A stretch of DNA of 64,000 nt from Batkoa obscura. Lineage: Eukaryota; Entomophthoromycota; Entomophthoromycetes; Entomophthorales; Batkoaceae. Both the position numbers and the translations under genes were made by a program. The stretch is taken from assembly GCA_030770535.1 (NCBI GenBank), contig JASVEC010000039.1:186001-250000 (forward strand), read 5' to 3'. The notes under the pieces were generated by a model. That model saw only the letters and a list, made by a program, of their open reading frames with translations, did no database searches and was not told the origin of the DNA. This document shows positions 48,219-58,894 of this stretch, in pieces. Every line of letters starts with the position of its first letter. Positions within the stretch are counted from its first letter, which is position 1.

Positions 48219-49537
48219 ATGACAATGAGTAATTTTAAATTTGAGAATCTCGAAAAGAGATTAATTGAAGAAGTACTGTATCATCTATTAAACAAAGAAA
48301 AAATCAATCTAACTTTATGCTGCAAAGAATGGAGCAAAGTAGTAGTACCTATCTTGTGGGAAAATGGAAACCTAAGACACTACCGCCATTCTAACAATGA
48401 AAAGTAAATTTACCGCGGCTTTAAGAAATATCACCATTACTCTAAGCGTCTGAATCTTAGATCATTAGTAATTTCGTCAATCTATCCTTTAGTATGCTCA
48501 AATAATACCAAACTTTGTATTATAAAAATATTTCAAGGTTTGGATCATTTAAAGGTTGATTATCCAAGCTATTATTTTACAGTGTCAATAATACCATATC
48601 TACCACCAACCATTGCATCCTCAGAAACCCAATATTACCTATATAACTGTGATACGTTTTTCAAGAAGCTATTACATAAGCTCAACAATTTAAAAGAGCC
48701 CAACTTATATCGTATTAACATGGCTTTAAGCAAATTCAATTTTTTATTTAACAAACAGCTCCCTCAATTGATTGAATTTCATATCGAATACGTACATAGA
48801 AACGCTCCGAAAGAAACAAAAACAAATTTGAACAACTATATAAAGCTTAATATACTTTACATTGTAGGTTATTTCAAATTAGTATTTAGCGGAGCGTCAA
48901 ATTTTAAAAAACTAACTGCAACTGGTGTTGGTCTGACTGAAGTAATTATAAAAAGCGAGGTGTTTCTAAATTGAATCAACTAAGTTTAGTGACTTGTAAA
49001 AGTATTTCATCCAGACATTTATACTCTATACTTAGTATACCAATAATCACTTATTTGAGTTTAATGGAGACTTTTAATCTATCTTTTTTGATTAAAGAGG
49101 TTTACCCAAAGAATACCAATGATATAATAACTCTACAGATTAAAAGCTCAGTTTTATGAGCTGATTTTTTGAGTTTTTTACGCGTGTCATACCCTTGCCT
49201 ATATAGTCTTGAAATAATAGAATGTAAATTTGAAGCCGACCCACCACTTACAATCCATAAAGTAATAAGGGATTCCTTCTTAACTAACGTCAAATTTGAT
49301 TATATTAGATATTCAAACTCAGGTGTTTTTCTTAATTATATGGTGATGTTTTTTTTGGTTTCATCATTTTCTCCATTTTTTAAGTGCTATTTCAGCGGAA
49401 AGGCTGTTAGTAAAATTCTTAAACAAAAGATACATCCTCATATGTTAATTAGTTTTAAAACCATAAAGTTTTTTAAATTTATAAACTGTAATGATTTATT
49501 GACGAAGTATAGAAACGATTCTAGACTTTATCTTTAG
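48219..49537 (+). pseudogene. Decayed F-box protein gene
   Basis: It opens with an F-box-like start, FKFENLEKRLIEEVLYHLL..LTLCCKEWSKVVVPILWEN, the usual F-box pattern of a leucine-rich helix followed by C..W and a hydrophobic end. A long helical, leucine-rich region follows that could have been the substrate-binding part. The frame is interrupted by a stop after residue 62, shifts near 48970 and stops again near 49157, and a MITE sits in the 3' part (49337-49443). An intron could explain the first stop, but not all of them. Intact relatives act in SCF ubiquitin ligases; large F-box families are common in some early-diverging fungi. Confidence 0.6.
49337..49443 (+). mobile_element. MITE copy 11, inside the F-box relic
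   Basis: TATATGGTGATGTTTTTTTTGG left end, TTTTTTAAGTGCTATTTCAGCGG core, ATACATCCTCATATG right end. It splits the relic's leucine-rich coding sequence. Confidence 0.78.
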
Positions 49538-50394
49538 TATAAGTGCTATTCTAGATTTTGTTTATATACTACTAATAATAAGGGCTATACAAAAAGATGA
49601 AATAAATGTCTGTTATCTCTACTAAATGACCCTTTTTTCTCTTTATTATTGATAGGCGAGCATCTTACAATCGGTCAATATTGTTCCAGTGTTTCCACTA
49701 GCTAATCAATAGTTGTACAATTGATTGTAGTAAACAATATTCCTCTAACTAGTCTCTCATCCTCATCCTCATTCTATTGTTTTAATAAACGTTGCCACAG
49801 GGAAGTGTATACTAAAAGAGGGGGATAATCTATATTATGCTAAGATTTTTTTTTGTTAATAATAAAAAATAAGATGTTATTTTTTTGTACACCCTCAAAG
49901 AACTACTAGCTTAAAAGTAGCATTGTTATTTTTTTAGGATCTTTTTTTCACATTTTAATACTGGAGCTAAAACTTCATAGTTTGAAGTGTATGCTACTTG
50001 CAAACTGACTTGACATTGCTAGTTTCAGAAGACAATATCGTTTTTCTCCTTGCTAAAATTTCAGAATTAACACATCTTATTCAAACAATATCCGATTTTT
50101 CATAAAGAATATTATCATATTGTAAAAAAAGCTTCTTAAAGTGATAAAATCTATAAAAATATTAATTCTTTAATAAAAATGAAATTTTATAAAGCACCAT
50201 TGAAGATTTCTTTGCTCAAGGAAAGGTGTTTATAAACACCTTTGATGGTTTTAAGAAATTCATTTAATAGCTCAATATAAATTTAAAAAGTCATAAATGT
50301 AGCCTACAGAGTAAAAAAACCCATGCTAATTGATCAGATGATTTATTATTTTGTCATATACAAATTTTATTCAAAATACTATTAAAATCATAAA
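49538..50394. other. Intergenic region
   Basis: About 860 bp without a supported gene. A short perfect inverted repeat AAAGGTGTTTATAAACACCTTT lies near 50222-50243 and may form a hairpin. Confidence 0.45.
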
Positions 50395-51000
50395 TTAATA
50401 CTTTAACACAGTACAACTGGAGTCAAATTGAGCTAAAACATTATCAGCATCAAACGTCTCTTGAATTTTTTCATAATTCTTTCTATCTTGGACATATAAA
50501 TCAATATGATTATTTCCAAGGGACCAGCCTACATCTAAAACTTTAAAACAGCCATTATGTTTTTTACCACTTGATAATACAAAGTTAGCAAAATTATTAA
50601 GAAACACTTTAGTACCAATTTTATGATCAATTGCTGCCAAGGATGTATAAATCTGCAATTCATCGCCATTGCTTCCTACTGGCTTACTTTTAGTAAAGCA
50701 ACTACAATCATTATTACCACAATTAATGAAATCCCCATTCCTCAATTTTCCACTTCCTTCTGTATGTACCTGTTCCCAATATTCACGCGATACTCTTGCC
50801 AACACACCTCCATTGCAGCTGCTGATAGCAACTTCGCTACCTAATGGAAAATCATTCTCATCAGCAACTCAATAGTACGTAAGTTTTACGGTAGCTGTTT
50901 TATTGATCTTTAACTCAATAGCCTCTGACATAGCAGCAGAAAACATTAAAGGAATGATTAGTCCGGAAAGAGCTAGGTTGTAAAGATATACAAATTTCAT
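50395..51000 (-). pseudogene. Double-psi beta-barrel protein C, interrupted copy
   Basis: This ~200-residue paralogue is closest to protein A: both have CSCFTKSKPVGSNGDELQIYTS and YEKIQETFDA. It has its own signal peptide (MKFVYLYNLALSGLII..), and the barrel domain is complete to the end CTVLKY. The frame carries a single stop at the start of the barrel, just after the KLTYY strand; everything else is open and well conserved. So it is a very young pseudogene, a read-through case, or a base error in the assembly. A TATAAAAG box lies upstream. Confidence 0.75.
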
Positions 51001-52669
51001 ATTAAGATAAAGTAAATGGATATCTATAACTTCCTTTTATATTATTTTTTGTTACCTGAATATAACAATATTATGCTAAGTCTTATTATAAGTCATATTG
51101 TTTTTCAATTTATTTCAAGTAGATAATTGCTTTTTACAGTATAATGTTCAAATTTTCCAGCAGTTTTTTGGACTAAATGCTAACAAGTGGTGAGTATGAT
51201 GACTAAATTAAGAAGATATTATTTTAACATAAGTTAAATAAAATGAGCTAGGATAGCAGCTGTTCTTTTTAAAGTCATGCTTACTTATTTTAAGGTATTG
51301 TCATATCATTACTTATTACATTTGATATAATAATAAAACGCTATGTTATACAGTTGTTGTAACTCTCTTGCGAAATATTTAGCGATAATTTTTACAATCA
51401 AATCATTTGGCTACGTGATTTTTAAAACACAGTCTATATGTTTTAGATAAGTTTTAGAAAAGTTTTTACTCCTAAATACATAACTAGAACTTTTGCAAAT
51501 GAGCTGAAACAGTAGTAGTAATCAAAATTTAATCGAAAATAAAAAGCGTTAGTGTAAATATTTTGTTAGCTTAAGTAACCCACCTTAACAATAGTAGCCC
51601 CTCTTTTGACCTTAAAATATGAAAATATGAATGATTCATAACTAGGATGTTTAAAAGAAATCATAATGATCTTATCATACGCTTTGATTTATATCATTTT
51701 ATAAAATTTTAATCAAATGTACCAGTATTCATGTTCTTAAACCGTATTTCAAATTTTTTCCCTCAGTTTTAACCTCTTTATTTTTGAACAATGATAGCAG
51801 CACTTATTCAAGCTTCAAAAAATAAGAACATCATTTCAATGTTAGGTATTTTATTTTTTAAGCATCTTTATTAAAGTTATTTTTGCTTTCTTGCTATTTT
51901 ACAACCTGATACATTTCTCTAATTATATTTAATACTCTAAATAGACAGCTAGTTGAAGTTCTAAAACTCCAATCCTTTTTTTAAAGGGGTAACATTTCAT
52001 TTCTACAGTAACCAATTCATTATATTGGTATGACTTGCCCTAACAGTATGAAATTGATACAACCACTGAAAATTTACTCGATCCTTGCACTCGTCGCTTA
52101 AAATTTGTCTAAAACCCATTGAATTGAATTTATATTAATTTTATAGCAATAGCTTGTTATATAGGTTTACTTGTTAAAACCTTCTTTAGACTCTCACGTT
52201 TTGGTTTCTTTTGTTACTCATTCTGTGATAACCTCCTTTATAAAATTATTTATCAAAATTCGATAAATCCTTGTAAAAATATTTAAAATATCCATAAATA
52301 GTTTTTTGCAAATAAAGTGTTCTATATTATGGATATCAAAGATTTAAACTATTAAATATTTTATCGTGTGAAATGACCATAAAAGATACTTTTGTTCTAT
52401 ACTTTCTTGTAATTAGATTGTTGGATTTGTTTACTCTAAAATGCATATTGATCAGTTAAAATTATATATTGTATTGCACATTCCGATATTTACAGTTAAA
52501 AAAATAAATCCTTACACTATTTAAATATATATATTAAATGTTGCAGTTAGTGTTACATTAGTATAAAAGAAATAAGTATTAGTAAAATAATTTTAAATAA
52601 ATAGTTAATAAAATAATTAATTTATTAATTTCAATAAAATGAGCAACAATAAAACTTAGCATCAGCAAC
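51001..52669. other. Intergenic region
   Basis: About 1.7 kb, AT-rich; no gene, MITE or other repeat recognised. Confidence 0.45.
51034..51041 (-). promoter_or_regulatory. TATA box of double-psi beta-barrel gene C
   Basis: TATAAAAG on the minus strand ~34 bp before the ATG, in the same flanking context as in gene A (TATAAAAGG). Confidence 0.35.
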
Positions 52670-54127
52670 TTATCTGGTATTAGTATTTCCATTCCATGAA
52701 TTTTGGCTAGGATGAGTCAAATCGTCATCGAAACCAGGTAACATCGTGTCAGTATTTAATGTAAAGTTGGCTTCTTTTAACTCTCCTGGTTTTGTTGGGG
52801 TCCATATATTCCCTTGTAAAAGAGCCGGTGGTCCCAACTCTTCATTATTATTATTATTACTATGTGATAAGTTTTCCTCATTATTTGCCTTTGATTTCCT
52901 TTTAAAAATATACCATATCACAACTACAATAATAATTAAACCTAATAATCCACCAATAGATCCGCCTATAATAGCAGCCAGACCTGAGCCTTTAGTCTTT
53001 GGGTCACCTGAGTCAGTTGGATCATTTCCAGTATTACCGGTATTAGCAGGTAATGATTTTACAAGGTTCCATTCATTTCCTTTTATATTTACAACCTGAG
53101 TATTTGATAAAATATTACCAGTATGAAAACCAAAGGTATAAATTAGGTGATCATTATAATATGATAAGGAGCCTAAATAAGCATTAAAAAAATTACTAAC
53201 TTTATATTCCGTATAAACTAATGCTGAATTTTTTAGTTCTAATGAATAGATGGAAGACATTGGAAAAGAATCAAATTTAGGAGTGAGACTACCTCCTGCA
53301 ATAATCATTTTACTACCAATTACTACAGAAGAATGGCCAAATCGTGGCTCAGGTATATCTCCTTTTGCTGTTATATTACTCCAGGAACTAGAAGGATAAT
53401 CATATACTAATATTTTATCCATTGGCCTTACTTTAACAGTATAAGGATCATTGCCACCGACAATATATAATTTGCTTTCATATACTGCTGCTGCATGATC
53501 GGATACATATTCTGGTCCATCATTTAGTTTATTCCATGTGCCATCTACTGCATTTAACAGTGATAAACCCTTTCTACCATCGACTAAAGTCATATTAGGG
53601 TATACAGTAACCCCACCAAAATGAAAGTATAAATTTTTATTATTACTATCTTGAGTTAAAGTTGACAAATAATAAGCATAATTCATTTCATCACCAGCTA
53701 CTAATTTATCAGGTGCTGGAAAGGTATCGACTGTTACTTGATTGGATTTCCATATGTTATCTCCTAAATTAAACTTTTTAAAACTATCTTGCTTTTTCCT
53801 GTTTTTGCCTCCTACTACAAACAAACTCGCATTTCGAGTATTAACTACTACACTGCTAAAATCGGAGATTGGTCCCCCACCATTGGACGTTATTTGCCAT
53901 GGAGCATTATTATTGTCATCCAAACTGAAGCCATCTTTAAGTTTTAATGAATAGACATTGTAATTAAAGTCATGCTTGGAATTTGTACCATCTGGAGCAA
54001 CTATTCCACCAGCGTAATATATTACATCATTATAGATTCCACATCCTCCAGCATATAATTTTGGAGCACTTGCAGCAAAAACAATAGAATAGAATAGAAT
54101 TGTTAGTTGGATTAGTAATAAAATCAT
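52670..54127 (-). CDS. Kelch-repeat beta-propeller, single-pass membrane protein
   Basis: Single exon, 485 residues. An N-terminal signal peptide (MILLLIQLTILFYSIVFAAS) leads to about six kelch-like blades, each with the GG doublet after a hydrophobic strand (YYAGGI, FVVGGK, HFGGV, YIVGGN, IIAGGS). A Gly/Asp/Pro spacer follows, then one membrane helix (about 381-406, IIGGSIGGLLGLIIIVVVIWYIF) with a KRKSK stop-transfer and an ~80-residue Asn-rich cytosolic tail. The propeller should face outside. Such kelch-TM proteins form large families in Mucoromycota and related fungi; their function is unknown. It lacks introns, unlike most genes here. Confidence 0.85.
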   Translation of the reverse strand: MILLLIQLTILFYSIVFAASAPKLYAGGCGIYNDVIYYAGGIVAPDGTNSKHDFNYNVYSLKLKDGFSLDDNNNAPWQITSNGGGPISDFSSVVVNTRNASLFVVGGKNRKKQDSFKKFNLGDNIWKSNQVTVDTFPAPDKLVAGDEMNYAYYLSTLTQDSNNKNLYFHFGGVTVYPNMTLVDGRKGLSLLNAVDGTWNKLNDGPEYVSDHAAAVYESKLYIVGGNDPYTVKVRPMDKILVYDYPSSSWSNITAKGDIPEPRFGHSSVVIGSKMIIAGGSLTPKFDSFPMSSIYSLELKNSALVYTEYKVSNFFNAYLGSLSYYNDHLIYTFGFHTGNILSNTQVVNIKGNEWNLVKSLPANTGNTGNDPTDSGDPKTKGSGLAAIIGGSIGGLLGLIIIVVVIWYIFKRKSKANNEENLSHSNNNNNEELGPPALLQGNIWTPTKPGELKEANFTLNTDTMLPGFDDDLTHPSQNSWNGNTNTR

Positions 54128-56061
54128 TATTTCTTAAAAAAAGATTTGTAATTTTTAACTCTTTAGTCACTTCTATTATTTTTACAATTAATTTGCAATG
54201 ATTACTAGCTATTATTTACCTTAAATTTTCTTATCAAACTTACTTTTTTAACCTTTAATTTATTGAAACATGGGATGGCTGTTACTATACTTGGTTAATA
54301 ACTTTATTTTTAGCTATTAGGTCCCAAAAAGCGGTCCTTTTTAAGAACTTTGCATTGGATAATACTTTTGCTATTTCCGATAATTTAAAGCTTTCAGTCT
54401 ATATAATACTTTAAATATACTACAGATACTATGGCTATAATAAACCCTCGTCTCATACAATACTATAATATCGGAAAGCCATTTTTAAAATACTACAAAT
54501 ATTTGATAAAACAGGGCCAATATAATTTTTTATACCCCTTGTTCAAAATCCATATTTTTTGAAACATTATTTATATTGGGTAATTTTCTGTTATAAAGTT
54601 TTAAGGTGCAATACCCAGGATTATATAGCTGTTAAAACTCAAACATATAATTTTTTGCAAAATTTCTTCGGCTACTATTTGTTTGCTTGTTTTTTTAAAT
54701 CCTAACTCTTAAGCTTTAGCAAAATTTATGTCTAAAATTTTATTCTTAAATGAATAGCTAGTTTTCTTCACAATTGATCTATAACAAATGCAATTAAAAT
54801 CTTTAAAAAATATAAGGATGTGTTTACTATTTGTCCTTCTTTACTACTTTTTAAAAGTTTGAAAATTAATTGCCAGATAATAACAATTTAGAGTCAGTCG
54901 AGCTAAAAAGTATTTATGGACAATTTTTAAATGTTATTATATTTTATGGATTATTACTCCACCTTCATGTAACCTCATATGGACTTTTTGGCCCATGTTT
55001 CACAAAATGACAACTCAAAAATCAAAGTCAATTTTTAATGATTTTATTGAATTTTATTAGTCAAATTGAAATGAACATATTGTTATCGTAACTTTCAATA
55101 AAAATTAACAGTTTTTTCGATTGGAACATTTATCTTAAAACTAGGGTTGTTGTCCATAAAATAGAGTATTGTGTATTTTAATTTTTTTAAATAGCAAAAG
55201 GACAATTAGTAAGAAACATTTCCATATATTGCATTTTTAAGATATTGTTGAGAGTTAGATGAAATTATTATACGTAAAAATAGCCAGGATATGAGGACGT
55301 ATTTTTGTTTAAAAATCTTACTAACAATCTTTCCGCTCAAATAGCGCTTAAAAGATGGAAAAGTGATGAAGCCAAAAAAACACCCTTATGTCTTCGTTTA
55401 TAATAACTCATATTAGTTGATAATGTGTACATTAAAACGCTATGAATATTTGTAAACTATTTATATATTCAAAAATATTAAATTATTTTTAAACCTTATT
55501 TTCATTATTTTGACATTTGATTTGCAAGTAAAAGAATTGTATATTTGAATACAGTTATTACACGTTTTTTTCGAAAATTTTAAACATTTATTTGGGAGTA
55601 CAATTTTTGCTGAAATTTGGCTATAAATAAGAATCAGGCTTTAAAAAAAACAATCAGACAAATACTTTAACTATAAAAACCATCGCCAATCATTTCGCAA
55701 AAGAGATGCAATGATCATAAGTTTAAAATTTAAATTTAGTAGAGTATAGCTTAAAGTCTTATCTATCTAAATGCTTATTAAAATTCTATAAAACGCTACT
55801 ATTTTTAATACGTTTGTTTTGATTGGTAATATCCCAAGTAAATTATGATAAAAAACTAAGGAAACCCAATATAATTCAACTCCTATTTATTAAATTATTT
55901 TGTTTATCCTTTAACTTTTCCACATGATGAAAACAACAACTTTTAAAAGACTGCATGAAAAGTTAAAACGAATGGAAATTAGAATTCTCAGTCAGCTTTT
56001 AAGCTGGTAATTTTGATTTTATGTCCAATTAATCTAATAAAAACTGAACCAGTAAAAAGGG
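54128..56061. other. Intergenic region with MITE
   Basis: About 1.9 kb ending the accessory block. One MITE (55290-55389); otherwise AT-rich with no gene. A short GGATGTG..TACTTTTTAAAAG stretch near 54818 may be a MITE fragment. Confidence 0.45.
55290..55389 (-). mobile_element. MITE copy 12
   Basis: TATGAGGACGTATTTTTG left end, CTCAAATAGCGCTTAAAAGATGG core, AAACACCCTTATG end; reverse orientation. Confidence 0.78.
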
Positions 56062-58646
56062 ATGACTTCATTGGTTCAATTACAAAAGCTAAAGCATCTC
56101 ATTTTTGATTTTTTTGATATATTTGTGATGGAACCCAAAGACAGTGATAGTAACACTATAACATCTGAAGAAGATGATAAAGGTGTAGCCAAATATGAAA
56201 AAGAAGTAGGAGGCGATTCTTATAGTTCGGATTTAGAACTACCTATTGAAGAAAATAAAAAATCCAATTTTCGTGAAGAAAAGAGATTGTATCCAGAAGA
56301 ATTAAAAGAGGGTGAGTTTGGCGACAATAATTACAATCAATCGAAAGCTATTTATGATGCTGTAAAAGAAGAAAAATTAAATAGTCAAGTTAAAAAAATC
56401 AAACACCAAGTCGAAGAGAGAAAAGTTAAAAAAGAGGAGTTAAGTTCAAGAGCTGTACCTAAGATTAAATTAACTAGTTTTTCGGTATTCCCAACGATTT
56501 CTACTAAAATTGTTACTTCTGGTTATGCTCATATTGATACCTATGGAGCTACTGATCCAACTAATACATTGGCTAATTTGCCTTATTTTGTTAATGAAGT
56601 AAGATTCTATTTTAATAATTATTTTTAACCAATTTATTAAATTCTATTTGCATAGAATGGTCATGAAATTGAGTTAGATATATCTGAAAATTGTATTATA
56701 TTTCATCCAGGCTCTAAAAACTTAAGATTGGGATTTGTATCGGATCCATTTCCGAAAGAAGTACCGCATGTCATTGCAAGAAAATTAAAAAAACAAGTCA
56801 AAAAAGAAAACAAAGAGGAAGATGAAGAAGAAAAAGAGGTAGTTGTTAATTTTATTTACTTTTAAAATATGAGTTTTAATATAATTAATAGAAAAAGTTA
56901 AATCTAGCTATTGATGTCGGTGAAAAGGAAGTATTAACTCGATTACAAAATGCTAAAAGGAAACCAGTTTATAATGCAATTAATCAAGTACAAAATTATA
57001 ATTCAAGTACTCAACCAACTCCGTTATTAGAACATAATGATCCGTTAAGGGAAAAATGGTTTCAAAATCAAAAGAAAGAAGAAGTTATTTTTGGAAATGA
57101 TGTAATTATTAAATTTATTTATTTTAATAATATTATAAGTTATATTTTTAATTTTATATTTAGGTATTAAATTCACATAATATTGAAAAACAATATTTAT
57201 CAAGATATCCAATAAAATATGGTAAATTAAATACGGTGGACTATACTACCCTTATGGAAGTTCGAAGTGATTTAGAAGCTTTATGGGAATATGCTATTAT
57301 TAATGAATTGGGATTACAAAAAAAGTATTTTGAGGTAATAAAAAGCCATATCAAAAATAGAAATTAACATTAACATTAAAAATTTGAATTTTATTTAGGG
57401 TTATTCAGTTGGTTTAGTTATCCCAGATACTTATTGTTCTGTTTATTTAACAAATGCTATTGATATCATTTTAAATACATTAGGATTTTATTCCATTTTT
57501 ATAATACAAGAATCCGTTGCAGCTGCCTTTGGAGCTGGTTTATCACAAGCATGTGTAGTTAATATAGGAGCAACAAGGACTAATGTAAGTTGTGTTGAAG
57601 ATGGAGCTATAATAGCCAAATCAAGAATTTCTTTACCATATGGGGGGGATGATATAACAAAATTATTGTTTGAATTATTATTAAAATCGAAATTCCCTTA
57701 TCCCGAATTAAAAATCAACACTTTTGAAGGCTGGGAAATTGGTGAAGGACTTAAAAAAATATTAAGTAATTATAATGAATTAGAATTAGCTGTTCAAATT
57801 TTTCATTTTTTTGTACCAAAATATAATCAAGCTACATTGAGATATGATATTAAATCTTATGACGAAGGTTTTATTGCCCCAATGTTATTATTTAATCCTA
57901 TTATGATGGATGTCAATTTAAATAATAAATTAAATTCAATTAATAAATCAAGTCCTTGGATTAAAGGTTATGTTCAACAATGGCTAGATAGTGTTTTAGA
58001 TAGGTTATATCAGGTAATATAATAATAACAATAATGATAATAATAAATATAATAAATAATATAATTATAATATTGAATTAATATTAATGTTTTTTAGGGT
58101 CATAATTTACCTAATGCTAATAAAAAATCAACATTGAATGTAATATCTACACCTAATCAAGGTTCAACCCCATTATCTGGTGCTAATATTGCAGAAGAAG
58201 AAGAGAATGGTTCTGATGATGATATCAATACCATAGATAATAATGTGACAGAAGGAGAGGATAGTGTATGTCATAATTTAACAGATGAAGTCATAGGATT
58301 AGATCAAGCAATAGCCAAATCTATCAAAACATGTACAAATGATGAAACTACATTAAGAAGATGGTATACTTCAATTGTAGTAACAGGTGGTGGAGCAGCT
58401 TTAATTTCCGGATTTGATAAATTATTACAAGAAAAACTGAGCCATTTTGCACCCAATAATTGTAATGTTGAGGTATTATCTTCAGTTCGGGATTTAGATC
58501 CAAGAAATTTGGCGTGGAAAGGAGCGTCCGTTATGGCAAAATTAGATATTACCCAGGAATTGTTTATTAATTTTGCGGAGTGGAATAACAAAGGCATTCA
58601 TGCTTTAAGAGATAAAATTCTTTTTTCTTGGCCTTTACCTTGGTAA
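56062..58646 (+). CDS. ARP8: Actin-related protein 8 (INO80 complex)
   Basis: Six exons from 56062-56598 to about 58100-58646. After an acidic/charged N-terminus comes the Arp8 signature IIFHPGSKNLRLGFVSDPFPKEVPHVIARKLK, which replaces the actin N-terminal nucleotide loop. Further on are VGLVIPDTY, QESVAAAFGAGLSQACVVNIGATRTNVSCVEDG (the actin phosphate-2 region), a long acidic insertion typical of Arp8, and the end VTGGGAALISGFDKLLQEKL..LAWKGASVMAKL. Arp8 is a nuclear ATP-binding actin relative that binds histones and linker DNA in the INO80 remodeller. The start may be 56062 or the in-frame ATG at 56122 (MEPKDS), which begins the acidic part directly. Confidence 0.92.
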
Positions 58647-58894
58647 GGAAGGTGGGATTAGATTCAATATAAGCTAATATTAGTTAATTGATTAAAGTTT
58701 ATTATTTTGAGTTTTTATTGATTTTATATTAATTTTTATTGGTTACATACTGGTTTTAAATTGAATTTATTGCTTTAATAATAACATTGATTTAATTAAT
58801 TCTAATAATAATTCTGGTGATTATGCAGATATTTTGATGACATAAAAGTGCAATTTCATGAAAAAACAAGGATCATTTTCTTATAAAAATAAAT

